From Ensifer adhaerens (GTDB taxonomy: Bacteria > Pseudomonadota > Alphaproteobacteria > Rhizobiales > Rhizobiaceae): a stretch of 64,000 bases of DNA. The DNA lies in NCBI RefSeq assembly GCF_000697965.2, contig NZ_CP015880.1, positions 3,681,001-3,745,000 on the forward strand, written 5' to 3'. A program made the translations under genes and the position numbers. The first letter of the stretch is position 1; each line of letters opens with the position of its first letter. The notes beneath the pieces were generated by a model, which made no database searches, was not told the origin of the DNA, and saw nothing but the letters and a program-made list of their open reading frames with translations. Shown in pieces: positions 26,430 to 35,570 of the stretch.

Positions 26430-27944
26430 TCAGTTCGCTGATTCGGAAACGAGGATTCCGGTCTTCATACACCAGTCGTGCAAGGGTTTCAGCGATTCAT
26501 GTGAAAGCGCCGCCTGAAGATAGGCGAAAGTGCGCGGCATGTGCTTCATGTAGCCGGACTTGCCGTCGCGCTGCATCAGCCGCACCCAGATGCCGACGAG
26601 CTTGCAGTTGCGCTGCGCCGACATCAGGTGCCAGTCGCGAAGGAACATAGCCTCGTCGAAGCTACCACCCGCGCGCCGTTCGGCGAGATAGGCGTCCATC
26701 ATCCGGCTTGCGAGCGAAGGCGGGATGGTGACGCGGGCATCTTGAACCAAGGACGCGACGTCATAGGCAGTCGGACCGATCATTGCGTCCTGGAAATCGA
26801 TGAGGCCGATCCGGTTCAGACCTTCGCGTTCCCCGCGCCAGATGATGTTCGGCGAGTGAAAATCGCGCAGCAGCAGGTTCGTTTCGGATGTCTGCAGGAG
26901 GTCGATCAGGCCGTCCCAGATCTCTCCATATTCGCGCTTCTCGTCGTCGCTTGCCGGCGCGCCGCGTTTCCAGGGCAGATACCAGTCGGTCAAAAGCCGC
27001 GTCTCGATCTTCATCGCCGTCCGGTCGAAATCCGGAATGCGGTGGATCACAGTCGGCTCGACCTTGATCTCGGCCTCGGCCGGTTCCGCGTGCAGGCGAG
27101 CAAGCAGCCGCGCGCTCTCGATGTAGCGTTCGTCGATCGGCTCTCCGTCCGCATCGAGAACGCCGTCCGAGCCCAGATCTTCGATCAAGAGGACGCCCTG
27201 GTCGATGTCGCGGGCGTAGATTTCAGGTGCCGCGAAGCCGCGGGCAATGAGCATCTGGTCGACGGCGACGAAGGGAACGACATCTTCGGCGATATGCGCC
27301 AGCTGCTGATAGTACTTTCCGTCCTGAAGGATCGGGCCCGGCTTGTGCCGCGGCGAATCCATCAGAATCCGGCTAACGGAGCCGTCCGCCGGGTAAATGC
27401 GCTCATAGGCCCGGATCGAGGCGTCGCCGCTCAGGTGCCGCCGCCGCGCCTTGGAATGTCCGTTCGTATCGAGAAACTCGCGGATCGAAAGCGTTCGGGC
27501 GATGCGCTGCAGCGTGTCATCAGGCGCCGAAATCCCGACGCGTCGCCCGTCCTTCTCGTGGGTGATCGCAAGCGTGATGCGACGTGAGGGGAGGGCGTCG
27601 TCCGCCCGTTCCGGCCATTCGACCAGGCAGATGCCCTGCGACAGGGCTTCATCGAAGCCCAGTTCGTCGAGCTCGCTGGAATCGGCCAGCCGGTAAAGGT
27701 CGAAATGCGCGACGGGTATGCGCAAGTCGTAGCTCTGGACCAGCGTGAAGGTCGGGCTCGGCACTTCCAGGCCGTCGTCATCGGCGACGGCTCTCAGAAA
27801 GGCGCGCGCCAGTGTGGATTTGCCGGCGCCGAGATCGCCCGAAAGAGCGACGCAGTCGCCAGGCTTCAGGGCGAGCGCCAGGTCCTCACCAAGCTCGATC
27901 GTTGCCGCCTCGTTTGCAAGATGGCGCTCGATCGCCGGCATCAT
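26430..27944 (-). CDS. tsaE: TsaE ATPase fused to AmgK-like sugar kinase
   Basis: A 504-residue two-domain protein. Residues about 5-150 are TsaE, the ATPase of the t6A37 tRNA-modification complex, with Walker A SGDLGAGKSTLARA (35-48), VPSPTFTLVQSY and FDLYRL. Residues about 165-500 are an aminoglycoside-phosphotransferase-fold kinase with catalytic Asp361 (LLLRDFHSPN) and metal-binding Asp383 (GLIDFQDAMIGPTAYD), resembling the MurNAc/GlcNAc anomeric kinase AmgK. The reading frame is continuous with no sign of frameshift. The ATG overlaps the divL stop (ATGA), coupling the two genes. Kinase substrate is inferred from the adjacent MurU-like gene. Confidence 0.88.
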   Translation of the reverse strand: MMPAIERHLANEAATIELGEDLALALKPGDCVALSGDLGAGKSTLARAFLRAVADDDGLEVPSPTFTLVQSYDLRIPVAHFDLYRLADSSELDELGFDEALSQGICLVEWPERADDALPSRRITLAITHEKDGRRVGISAPDDTLQRIARTLSIREFLDTNGHSKARRRHLSGDASIRAYERIYPADGSVSRILMDSPRHKPGPILQDGKYYQQLAHIAEDVVPFVAVDQMLIARGFAAPEIYARDIDQGVLLIEDLGSDGVLDADGEPIDERYIESARLLARLHAEPAEAEIKVEPTVIHRIPDFDRTAMKIETRLLTDWYLPWKRGAPASDDEKREYGEIWDGLIDLLQTSETNLLLRDFHSPNIIWRGEREGLNRIGLIDFQDAMIGPTAYDVASLVQDARVTIPPSLASRMMDAYLAERRAGGSFDEAMFLRDWHLMSAQRNCKLVGIWVRLMQRDGKSGYMKHMPRTFAYLQAALSHESLKPLHDWCMKTGILVSESAN

Positions 27945-30421
27945 TCGGCCGCGACGGTGGACGGCACGTCGGCCGAAGGGATGCGGCAGGTCACTTCCGT
28001 GCCTTCGCCTTCCTTGCTGCGGATCGAGACCGTGCCGTGATGCAGGCTGACGAAGCTCTCGACGATCGAAAGCCCGAGGCCGGCGCCGCCGCGCTGACCG
28101 TGGCTTTCAAAGCGGTTGAAGACCGTGTCGAGCACGTCCTGCGGAATGCCGGGGCCGCTGTCGGAGACCGAGAAGATGAAGTCGCTGCCCTCGCGGCGGC
28201 ACGCCAGTTCGATGACGCTGCCATCGGGGGCGAAGTTCGCGGCATTGGTGAGCAGCTTGACGAAGATCTGCTTCAGGCGCTGCTGATCGGCGACCATCCG
28301 GCCGAGATTATCAGGTGCGGCGATCCGGAGCGTCACTCCGCTTTCGGTCAGACGGTCGGCCATCTGATACGCGATGTCGTCGAGGAAATCGGTGAGGCTG
28401 ATGTCGGCAAGGTCGAGCTGGACGATGCCGGCGTCGACGGTCGCAAGATCGAGGATGTCGTTGACGATCGTCAGAAGCAGCGACGACGACGTGGCGATAT
28501 GGTCGACATACTCTGCCTGGCGCTCGTTGAGGTCGCCGAACGCAGGCGTCTTCAAGAGATCGGCGAAACCGATGATGTTGGTGAGCGGCGAGCGCAGCTC
28601 GTAGGAGACGTGGTGGACGAAGTCGTTCTTCAACGCATCGGCCTTGCGCAGCGCCTCATTCTTTTCGGTGAGCGCGCGCTCGACCCGGACGCTGTCGGTA
28701 ATGTTGACGAAGGTCAGCATCGTCTGGGCGTTCGGCAGCGGGATGACCGCGTAGTCGAGAATCAGCCCGGTCCTGAGTTCGAGAATGCCGCGGCTGGAGG
28801 GCCGCTCGTCGTCGAAGCTGGTGATGATGTGGGTGAAACGCTTCCAGCCGTCGGGCTGGTCGTAGGAGATCAGGCAGGCCTGCTCGATCGCCTTGATATG
28901 CGTACCGGGTTTGGCTTCAGCCTCGCTGATGCCCCAGATCGCGCGAAACGCCGGGTTCGACAGGCGGATGCGGCCGTCCGGGCCGAACACCGCTACGCCT
29001 TCGGCCAGGTGATCGATGGTTTCGCCCTGGACCTGGACGAGGGTGTTGTAGCGCGTTTCGAGGTCGACCTTCTCGGTCAGGTTCTCGAACACCCAGGTAA
29101 CGCCGCCCTGCGGGCGGGCGGTGGCAAAGACGCGCAATGTCTGTCCGTTCGGCAGGTGCCAAAGGTCGCTCTGTGTATCGAGCGCCTGGTAGACCGATAG
29201 TGCGTTCGCCTTCCACTGTTTCCAGTTGAGCTGTTCCGGCAGCTGGCCGCCGGCGCGCAGCCGATCGAGCACTTCGCCATTGTCCGGCTTGCGCTCCAGG
29301 AAGCCGATATCGAGGTTCCACAGGCGCTGGAAGGCCTGGTTGTAGAACTGCAGACGCTGGTTGCCGTCGAAGATCGCGACGGGCGTCGCCAGATGGTCGA
29401 GCGTTTCCGCATGGCTCTTGAGCGTGCGGTTGAGCTCTTCGCGCACGGCCTCGATCCCCGAAATATCGACTGCGATACCGGCCGAACCGGCGGCGCTGCG
29501 GGCGTCGACGACGTCGAAGAAGGTGCGGTTGCCGCGCACGACGGTCGAGACCTTGTCGTGGAAAGGCGTATCGAACGTCGAGACCGACCGGATCTTTTCA
29601 CGCGCAACGGTCGCAAGCAACTCGCGCTTTTCCGCGACGGCGGTGGCGACATCGGGTGCCTCGACGGCGTCGGCATAGGCTTCGTTGACCCAGACGAGCG
29701 CGCCGTCGGTGCCGCGCTGCCAGACGGGCAGGTCGATTGCGTCGAGGAGTGTATGGAAGGAGCGAAGAGCGATATTGAGCCGGTCGTGTTCGAGCTTCAG
29801 TTCGGCGAGCTCCGCCCGCATGTTGTTGAGCGCGATGAAGCGCACAAAGGCGCGGCCGCCGGAAACGCGTCCCTGGGCTTCCAGCACTTCATTGCGCTGC
29901 GTTTCGATGACGAGATCGAAGCTGCGCGCCTGGGTGCGAAGCGCCTCGATCGATTTTTCGAGCTCGCCTGCAGACTGCGCCTTGACCCAGCGGCCGAAGG
30001 CCAGGAAGTCGCGGTCGTCGGAAGGCGCGCCGGTTTCCGCCGGCAGCTGGCCGAGCAGTTCGGCGCGTTCGAGAAGCCCGTCCCAGATGACGATCCGGCG
30101 GTTCTTGTCGGCGACCAGCGCTTGGTAGCGCGAGAGGCGCTGGTTGGCGTCGGAAAGGTCGGACCTAAGCTCGCGGTTTTCCGCCTCGATGTTGCCGCGC
30201 TGGCGGATCAGCCAGATCGCCGAGATCATCGCAGCGGAAATGACGCCGATCAGCACGGAAAAGGTGACGACCTCCGACGAGCCGAAGATGCCGGCCTTTT
30301 GCGGGACAACCTGGGCGAGAGCATCCGTGGCGGTGAAAAGGGCGGTGCCGGCCAAAAGGCGGCGCAGGAATTTCGGACCCTTGCGGCGGATGGCCGGAAA
30401 ATCTGTGTGGTCTTTGTTCAT
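27941..30421 (-). CDS. divL: DivL-type PAS sensor pseudo-histidine kinase (Tyr in place of the phospho-His)
   Basis: An 826-residue membrane-anchored kinase. A transmembrane helix lies near residues 50-73, then a coiled region (about 74-230), three PAS-like segments (about 222-320, 330-450, 460-580), a HisKA helix and a HATPase domain (VSDSGPGIP, GGAGLGLSIVESF). At the phospho-acceptor position the sequence is HHVSYELRSPLTN: Tyr607 stands where histidine is normal. That substitution, together with the PAS array, is the signature of Caulobacter DivL (Tyr550), which controls CckA and hence CtrA phosphorylation in the cell cycle. It heads the overlapping run divL-tsaE-murU-addB-addA. Confidence 0.9.
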   Translation of the reverse strand: MNKDHTDFPAIRRKGPKFLRRLLAGTALFTATDALAQVVPQKAGIFGSSEVVTFSVLIGVISAAMISAIWLIRQRGNIEAENRELRSDLSDANQRLSRYQALVADKNRRIVIWDGLLERAELLGQLPAETGAPSDDRDFLAFGRWVKAQSAGELEKSIEALRTQARSFDLVIETQRNEVLEAQGRVSGGRAFVRFIALNNMRAELAELKLEHDRLNIALRSFHTLLDAIDLPVWQRGTDGALVWVNEAYADAVEAPDVATAVAEKRELLATVAREKIRSVSTFDTPFHDKVSTVVRGNRTFFDVVDARSAAGSAGIAVDISGIEAVREELNRTLKSHAETLDHLATPVAIFDGNQRLQFYNQAFQRLWNLDIGFLERKPDNGEVLDRLRAGGQLPEQLNWKQWKANALSVYQALDTQSDLWHLPNGQTLRVFATARPQGGVTWVFENLTEKVDLETRYNTLVQVQGETIDHLAEGVAVFGPDGRIRLSNPAFRAIWGISEAEAKPGTHIKAIEQACLISYDQPDGWKRFTHIITSFDDERPSSRGILELRTGLILDYAVIPLPNAQTMLTFVNITDSVRVERALTEKNEALRKADALKNDFVHHVSYELRSPLTNIIGFADLLKTPAFGDLNERQAEYVDHIATSSSLLLTIVNDILDLATVDAGIVQLDLADISLTDFLDDIAYQMADRLTESGVTLRIAAPDNLGRMVADQQRLKQIFVKLLTNAANFAPDGSVIELACRREGSDFIFSVSDSGPGIPQDVLDTVFNRFESHGQRGGAGLGLSIVESFVSLHHGTVSIRSKEGEGTEVTCRIPSADVPSTVAAE

Positions 30422-30660
30422 GGCGCTGCCATCCCCGTCTGTCCGAAGGGTGCTGCCGGCCTTGCTGCGCCTTGCACAGTTCCACCGGGGCCCTGTTCAA
30501 GGGTCCGCGTCAGTTCCGATTGCATCCCCGGTCTGTCTCCGTCTGTTTGCCGCTAATTCGACAAGACATCCCATCCGCGATGCCCAAGGTCCGCACCGGC
30601 ATCACGAATCAATGGGTTAGAGCATACTTCCTAGTCGAATCGTCGGGAAGGGAGAGGCCC
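30422..30660 (-). promoter_or_regulatory. divL upstream region with two GANTC sites
   Basis: No gene is seen between divL and the ahcY terminator. GAATC occurs at 30606-30610 and 30637-30641; GANTC is the CcrM methylation target used in cell-cycle-regulated promoters of alphaproteobacteria. Two sites in this length can occur by chance, so this is only suggestive. No promoter boxes can be named with confidence. Confidence 0.3.
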
Positions 30661-30697
30661 AAAAAAGCGGCCGCGCTCTCTTGTCAAGAACGCGGCC
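30661..30697 (-). terminator. Intrinsic terminator of ahcY
   Basis: CGCGGCC (30691-30697) and GGCCGCG (30669-30675) form a stem that can be extended internally by TCTTG/CAAGA. On the minus strand it is followed by six T (A-run 30661-30666). It lies about 30 bases after the ahcY stop. Confidence 0.8.
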
Positions 30698-30727
30698 ACA
30701 AGATGTTGTGGATTGCCCGGGTAAGGA

Positions 30728-32128
30728 TTAGTACCGGTAGTGCTCAGCCTTGAACGGACCCTGCGTCTTCACGCCGATGTAGTCGGCCTGCTCTTCGGAA
30801 AGTTCCGAAAGCTTGGCGCCGAGCTTCTTGAGGTGCAGCCGAGCGACCTTCTCGTCGAGCGCCTTGGGCAGGACGTAGACTTCGTTCTTGTACTTCTCAC
30901 CCTTGGTGAAGAGCTCGATCTGGGCCAGGACCTGGTTGGAGAACGAGGCCGACATCACGAAGGACGGGTGACCGGTGGCGTTGCCGAGGTTGAGCAGGCG
31001 ACCTTCCGAAAGCAGGATCATGCGATTGCCCTTCGGGAACTCGATCATGTCGACCTGCGGCTTGATGTTCGTCCACTTCAGGTTACGCAGAGCCGAGACC
31101 TGGATCTCGTTGTCGAAGTGGCCGATGTTGCCGACGATCGCCATGTCCTTCATCTCGCGCATGTGGTCCATGCGGATGACGTCCTTGTTGCCGGTCGTCG
31201 TGATGAAGATGTCGGCCGAGGAGACGACGTCTTCGAGCTGGACGACTTCGAAGCCGTCCATGGCGGCCTGGAGCGCGCAGATCGGGTCGATTTCAGTGAC
31301 CTTGACGCGGGCGCCGGCGCCGGAAAGCGAGGCGGCCGAACCCTTGCCGACGTCGCCGTAACCGCAGACGACGGCGACCTTGCCGGCCATCATCACGTCG
31401 GTGCCGCGGCGGATGCCGTCGACCAGCGATTCCTTGCAGCCGTACTTGTTGTCGAACTTCGACTTGGTGACGCTGTCGTTGACGTTGATCGCCGGGAAGG
31501 GCAGCAGGCCCTTGGCCTGGAGCTGGTAGAGGCGGTTGACGCCGGTGGTGGTTTCCTCGGTCACGCCCTTGATGGCGTCGCGCTGCTTGGTGAACCAGCC
31601 CGGCGAAGCGGCAAGCCGCTTCTTGATCTGCGCGACGAGGATTTCTTCTTCCTCGGAGCCCGGGTTGGAGAGCACGTCCTCGCCGGCTTCGGCGCGGGCG
31701 CCGAGCAGGATGTACATGGTGGCGTCGCCACCATCGTCGAGGATCATGTTCGAGACGCCACCGTCGGCCCACTGGAAGATCTTGTCCGTGTAGGTCCAGT
31801 ATTCTTCGAGCGTCTCACCCTTGACGGCGAAGACCGGAACGCCGCTGGCGGCGATCGCGGCTGCGGCGTGGTCCTGGGTCGAGAAGATGTTGCACGAAGC
31901 CCAGCGTACGTCGGCGCCGAGCGCGACCAGCGTCTCGATGAGGACGGCGGTCTGGATGGTCATGTGCAGCGAGCCGGTGATGCGCGCGCCCTTCAGCGGC
32001 TTCGAAGCGCCGAACTCTTCGCGGCAGGCCATCAGGCCCGGCATTTCCGTTTCGGCGATCGCAATTTCCTTGCGCCCGAAATCGGCAAGTCCGATGTCGG
32101 CGACGATGTAGTCCTGAGTGGTGGTCAT
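30728..32128 (-). CDS. ahcY: S-adenosylhomocysteine hydrolase
   Basis: A 466-residue cytoplasmic NAD-dependent enzyme that splits S-adenosylhomocysteine into adenosine and homocysteine. The ATG at 32128 with GGAG upstream is chosen; an ATG 45 bases further out would add residues not seen in the family. Motifs include [30 protein letters not shown], the NAD-binding [14 protein letters not shown] and the C-terminal [18 protein letters not shown]. It has its own upstream region with a striking palindrome and its own terminator. Confidence 0.97.
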   Translation of the reverse strand: MTTTQDYIVADIGLADFGRKEIAIAETEMPGLMACREEFGASKPLKGARITGSLHMTIQTAVLIETLVALGADVRWASCNIFSTQDHAAAAIAASGVPVFAVKGETLEEYWTYTDKIFQWADGGVSNMILDDGGDATMYILLGARAEAGEDVLSNPGSEEEEILVAQIKKRLAASPGWFTKQRDAIKGVTEETTTGVNRLYQLQAKGLLPFPAINVNDSVTKSKFDNKYGCKESLVDGIRRGTDVMMAGKVAVVCGYGDVGKGSAASLSGAGARVKVTEIDPICALQAAMDGFEVVQLEDVVSSADIFITTTGNKDVIRMDHMREMKDMAIVGNIGHFDNEIQVSALRNLKWTNIKPQVDMIEFPKGNRMILLSEGRLLNLGNATGHPSFVMSASFSNQVLAQIELFTKGEKYKNEVYVLPKALDEKVARLHLKKLGAKLSELSEEQADYIGVKTQGPFKAEHYRY

Positions 32129-32260
32129 GGAGTTCTCCGGGCTGATCTCTTCAAGCCGCGCGGCCTTGGCCATCTCCGCGGCGCGATTATGCCTCCCACG
32201 CCTATACGACGCGGTGAGAGTGCGACCGATCTATCAGGATTCAGGGTGGAGAGCAACCTC

Positions 32261-32289
32261 GATATAAAGAAGTCTTTATATCTTTATAT
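32261..32289. promoter_or_regulatory. AT-rich palindrome upstream of ahcY, candidate SahR-type operator
   Basis: GATATAAAG (32261-32269) and CTTTATATC (32274-32282) are perfect inverted 9-mers with 4 bases between; CTTTATAT is then repeated directly at 32282-32289. The site is about 130-160 bases upstream of the ahcY ATG and stands out from the GC-rich surroundings. ArsR-family SahR repressors control ahcY and methionine-cycle genes in proteobacteria, so SahR is the natural candidate. I cannot confirm the consensus from memory. Confidence 0.5.
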
Positions 32290-32294
32290 TGCCG

Positions 32295-32585
32295 TCAGAT
32301 TTCTTCGCCGAACTTGTCGGCGACCAGAGCGTCGAGCGCGTTCAGGGCTTGTTCGGCCTGCGCGCCGCTGGCGGTCACGCAAACGCTGCAGCCGGTGCTG
32401 GCGGCCAGCATCATCAGCCCCATGATCGAGGTTCCGCCAACGGTCATGCCGTCCTTCGAAACGGTGATCTCGGCGTCATAGGCCTCGACCGTCTGCACGA
32501 ACTTTGCTGACGCCCGCGCATGCAGGCCCCGCTTGTTGATGATCAGCAGTTCGCGCGTCAGCGACATGTCGGGGCGGTGATCCAT
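32295..32585 (-). CDS. ptsH: Phosphocarrier protein HPr
   Basis: A 96-residue HPr of the regulatory (nitrogen-type) PTS. His22 in NKRGLHARASAKF is the PEP-dependent phosphorylation site, and the serine in GGTSIMGLMMLAAS is the HprK target site. The ATG at 32585 shares its A with the TAA stop of the EIIA gene, which favours it over the internal ATG at 32567; the first six residues are less conserved. Its partners EIIA-Man and HprK are encoded just upstream. Enzyme I is not in the window. Confidence 0.94.
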   Translation of the reverse strand: MDHRPDMSLTRELLIINKRGLHARASAKFVQTVEAYDAEITVSKDGMTVGGTSIMGLMMLAASTGCSVCVTASGAQAEQALNALDALVADKFGEEI

Positions 32586-32986
32586 TACTTTCCACTCAGG
32601 ACGCGGCTGGCGACGTTGATGTATTTCCGCCCGGCCTCGGAGGCCTCGACAAGTGCCTTGTCCATGTCGCTCTCGCCGCGCACGCCGGCAAGCTTGATCA
32701 GCATCGGCAGGTTGACGCCGGCGATCACTTCGACGGTGCCGCTGCGCATCACCGAGATGGCGAGGTTGGAGGGGGTCCCGCCGAACATGTCGGTGAGAAT
32801 GATGACGCCGTTGCCTTCGTCGACATTGGTGACCGCGTCGAGGATATCCTGCCGACGCTGGTCCATGTCGTCCTCGGGGCCGATGCAGACGGTCTCTATA
32901 GCTTTTTGCGGACCGACAACATGCTCAAGCGCATGTCGAAATTCCTCAGCCAGCTTGCCATGGGTGACAAGCACAAGTCCGATCAT
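32585..32986 (-). CDS. PTS EIIA component, mannose family (EIIA-Man-like)
   Basis: A 133-residue PTS EIIA of the mannose/fructose-permease fold. The phosphorylation site is His10 in IGLVLVTHGKLAEEF; VIILTDMFGGTPSNLA is the second family signature. No EIIB or EIIC genes accompany it, so it acts as a phosphorylation-state sensor rather than a transporter, as in other alphaproteobacteria where this EIIA is linked to ChvG/ChvI and carbon control. The stop overlaps the ptsH start. Confidence 0.92.
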   Translation of the reverse strand: MIGLVLVTHGKLAEEFRHALEHVVGPQKAIETVCIGPEDDMDQRRQDILDAVTNVDEGNGVIILTDMFGGTPSNLAISVMRSGTVEVIAGVNLPMLIKLAGVRGESDMDKALVEASEAGRKYINVASRVLSGK

Positions 32987-33142
32987 GGGTATCTTCGCTC
33001 CAACTGCACACGCAATTCACTGATGGCCAGATATCGCAATGCAGCAATTTCGTCCACCTGTTGGGGAGGGCATCTTGGCAAGGAAAAGGGGAAGTGCAAG
33101 CCAAAAATGCCGAAATTCCGGTCGCGCTGACGGTAAATCGGG

Positions 33143-33601
33143 CTAGAAACCTATTTTTTCAGCGATGAGCGCCTGCAAAATATTGAGAACCTGGGCGCCT
33201 TCTTCAACGGGAACGCGAACAATCGGCAATACGCGCCCGAGTGGCAGGGGGAATGTCTCGTCTTCGGGCGGTAGCCGCGGGTCGAATGGGGCGGCGACGG
33301 GCAGAATGGCCCAGTCCATGACGGCGGCAGGCACGGTTTCGATCGTGCCGATGCCGGCGCCGCGGATTTCGATGAGGCCGTGAATGGAGGGCGGGCAGCG
33401 CGCCACGATCCGGCCGTGTTCGAGCGCAAGATCCACGCGGTCGTCGGCGACGAGCGCCGCGAAATGTCCGGCCTGCCGGGCGGCCGTGATGCAGGCGAGC
33501 GCCAGTCTGGATTTGCCGCTGCCGGACGGGCCGGTAAGCAGGAAGCCGCGTGTCCCGAGCACGATTGCGGTGCCGTGGACATTGGCGCGGGCCGTTGTCA
33601 C
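33143..33601 (-). CDS. hprK: Short HPr kinase/phosphorylase (C-terminal domain only)
   Basis: A 152-residue protein that corresponds to only the catalytic C-terminal half of the roughly 310-residue Firmicutes HprK. The P-loop is LLTGPSGSGKSRLAL, followed by VADDRVDLA and the family motif LIEIRGAGIG. The short form is normal in alphaproteobacteria. It starts with GTG overlapping the chvG stop (GTGA), so production is coupled to the sensor kinase; it presumably phosphorylates HPr encoded two genes downstream. Confidence 0.93.
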   Translation of the reverse strand: MTTARANVHGTAIVLGTRGFLLTGPSGSGKSRLALACITAARQAGHFAALVADDRVDLALEHGRIVARCPPSIHGLIEIRGAGIGTIETVPAAVMDWAILPVAAPFDPRLPPEDETFPLPLGRVLPIVRVPVEEGAQVLNILQALIAEKIGF

Positions 33602-35385
33602 GCGTGCGGCTCGGCGGGCAGGGACAGGACGAAGCGCGCGCCGGTGATATGGCCATCCGGTCCGGCGATGTTCTCGGCCTTGAGCGTGCCGCCATGGGCT
33701 TCGGCGATCTGCCTGGAGATCGACAGCCCGAGGCCGGAGTTCTGTCCAAAATCCTCGCCTTCCGGCCGGTCGGTATAGAAGCGCTCGAAAATGCGGTCGA
33801 TGTCTTCGGCCTGGATGCCCGGGCCGTTGTCCTCGACATAGACGAGGCAGCGCGAGCGCGAGCGGGTGAGGCGCACGACGATCCGCCCGCCGTCCTCGGG
33901 AACGAAGGAACGGGCGTTTTCGATCAGGTTGGTAATGATCTGGCCGATGCGCAGGTCGTAGCCGCTGACGGCAAAGCGCGCCTTGGGGCTGTCCTTGCGG
34001 TCGATGACGAAATCGAGCAGCACCGCCTTCTTCTTGCTGCGGACCTGTCGCGAGATATCGACGAGGTCGCCGAGGAGTTTTTCGAGATCGATCGTCTTGG
34101 CGTCGCTGCGGGCAAGTTCCGCGTCGAGACGCGAGGCGTCCGAGATATCGCTGATCAGGCGGTCGAGACGGCGGACGTCATGCTGGATGACGTCCATCAG
34201 CCGCTTCTTCGATTCGTCGGTCCGCGCCAAAGGCAGCGTCTCGACGGCGCTACGCAGTGAGGTGAGGGGGTTTTTCAGCTCGTGGCTGACGTCGGCGGCA
34301 AAGTTTTCGATCGCGGCGATCCGGTCATAGAGCGCGGTCGTCATCTCACGCAGCGCGACCGAGAGGTTGCCGATCTCGTCCTGGCGCGAGGAGAAGTCGG
34401 GAATTTCCTCGCGCTCCTTGGCGCCGCCGCGGCGCACGCGCACCGCTGCTGCCGCAAGCCTGCGCAGCGGATTGGCGATCGTCGACGACAGAAGCAGCGA
34501 CAGGATGATGTTGACGAGCGCCGCGACGCCGAAGACGCGGATGATGGCGAGGCGCTCGGCCTGGACGATCTTGTCGATGTCGCCGGCCTGGGTCGAAAGC
34601 AGGAGCACGCCGAGAACGGCGCGGAAGCGCTGGACGGGCACCGCCACGGAAACGATGAGCTCGCCCTTCTCGGTAACGCGCTCGACATAGCCGCGCACGC
34701 CCGTCAGCGCATTGGTCACCTCAGGGTAGATCGAGCCGTTGCCACCCGGCGGTTCTTTATAGAGCGGCAGGTTGCCCGGCTGCAAAAGCTTGTTCAGCCA
34801 GCTGTTGAGCTTTTCGCCGATGCCCGTCGCCTCCGGCTCGATCGGCGGCAGGTCGAAGCGCAGCACCTGGCCGCCGCTATAGAGATGGCGCGAATCGAGC
34901 AGCAGGTCGGCGTCCGCGTCGAACAGGCGGGCGCGGGTGCGCGTCGGCGAGATCAGCCGGCGCAGAACCGGCGCGACACGCTCCTGGATGATCGGGAAGT
35001 CGAGATCCTCGTCGCTCGGCAGCGGCGTGATGCTCTGGCCGGCCTGCAGTTCCAGCAGCTTTTCGGGATCGATGGTGATCGAATTGGTATCGACCGAGGC
35101 GGAAGCGGAGATCGCGCCGGCGATGATTTCGCCCTGGGTCAAAAGGCTTTCGACGCGCGCGTCGATCAGCCCCTCGCGGAACTGGTTGAGGTACATGATG
35201 CCGCCGACCAGAACGACGAGCGCCACCAGGTTGAAGAAGACGATACGGCGGGTGAGGCTCGAGAAGACGGCATTGCCGAAGAGACGACGAATGAGCGTGA
35301 AGGGATGCGCCCAGCGGCGCTGGCCCTTCAGTGCCTGGGCACGCCCGTCAGTGTCTTCAATGTCGCCGTGCAAGACTTCTACCAA
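33598..35385 (-). CDS. chvG: Sensor histidine kinase ChvG (ExoS)
   Basis: A 595-residue inner-membrane kinase that with ChvI controls succinoglycan, motility and acid/envelope responses in rhizobia and virulence in Agrobacterium and Brucella. The start is a TTG with GGAG 8 bases upstream. Transmembrane segments lie at about 47-68 and 280-302 and flank a roughly 210-residue periplasmic sensor, where ExoR binds in S. meliloti. HAMP is about 303-355; phospho-acceptor His368 is in DVSHELKNPLTSL; ATPase motifs are LIENARSF, DNGPGI and NSGLGLSIS. chvI lies 185 bases upstream and hprK overlaps downstream. Confidence 0.95.
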   Translation of the reverse strand: MVEVLHGDIEDTDGRAQALKGQRRWAHPFTLIRRLFGNAVFSSLTRRIVFFNLVALVVLVGGIMYLNQFREGLIDARVESLLTQGEIIAGAISASASVDTNSITIDPEKLLELQAGQSITPLPSDEDLDFPIIQERVAPVLRRLISPTRTRARLFDADADLLLDSRHLYSGGQVLRFDLPPIEPEATGIGEKLNSWLNKLLQPGNLPLYKEPPGGNGSIYPEVTNALTGVRGYVERVTEKGELIVSVAVPVQRFRAVLGVLLLSTQAGDIDKIVQAERLAIIRVFGVAALVNIILSLLLSSTIANPLRRLAAAAVRVRRGGAKEREEIPDFSSRQDEIGNLSVALREMTTALYDRIAAIENFAADVSHELKNPLTSLRSAVETLPLARTDESKKRLMDVIQHDVRRLDRLISDISDASRLDAELARSDAKTIDLEKLLGDLVDISRQVRSKKKAVLLDFVIDRKDSPKARFAVSGYDLRIGQIITNLIENARSFVPEDGGRIVVRLTRSRSRCLVYVEDNGPGIQAEDIDRIFERFYTDRPEGEDFGQNSGLGLSISRQIAEAHGGTLKAENIAGPDGHITGARFVLSLPAEPHA

Positions 35386-35570
35386 ATGTCCCGCTCCCGC
35401 GCGGACTGTCCTTCATAATCGTTCGATAGCGGCGGCGCTGCCGGCCGGTTGCGCCGCCTTCCATGGTTTTGATCCGAAGACGGCGGAGATCGTGTCGAGC
35501 CTCAGATGAGGCCATCACCATCGCGCCGCTTCAAATGCGCCACTCTGGGCTCGATGGCAAGCCCCGAGGC

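Noticed and set aside
26495..26512. GATTCATGTGAAAGC as a parS-like site
   Set aside because: Five mismatches and it lies inside the coding region of the TsaE fusion.
32129..32294. Possible SAM/SAH riboswitch upstream of ahcY
   Set aside because: No convincing pseudoknot core could be found by eye; the AT-rich palindrome explains the region better as a DNA operator.
30740..32425. A 561-codon open frame opposite ahcY and into ptsH
   Set aside because: Antisense to two highly conserved genes; composition (Asp/Val/Gly-rich) is that of a shadow frame and nothing resembles a known family.
33143..33601. hprK as a truncated pseudogene
   Set aside because: Only half the Firmicutes length, but the P-loop and IRGAGI motif are intact and the short form is normal in alphaproteobacteria.
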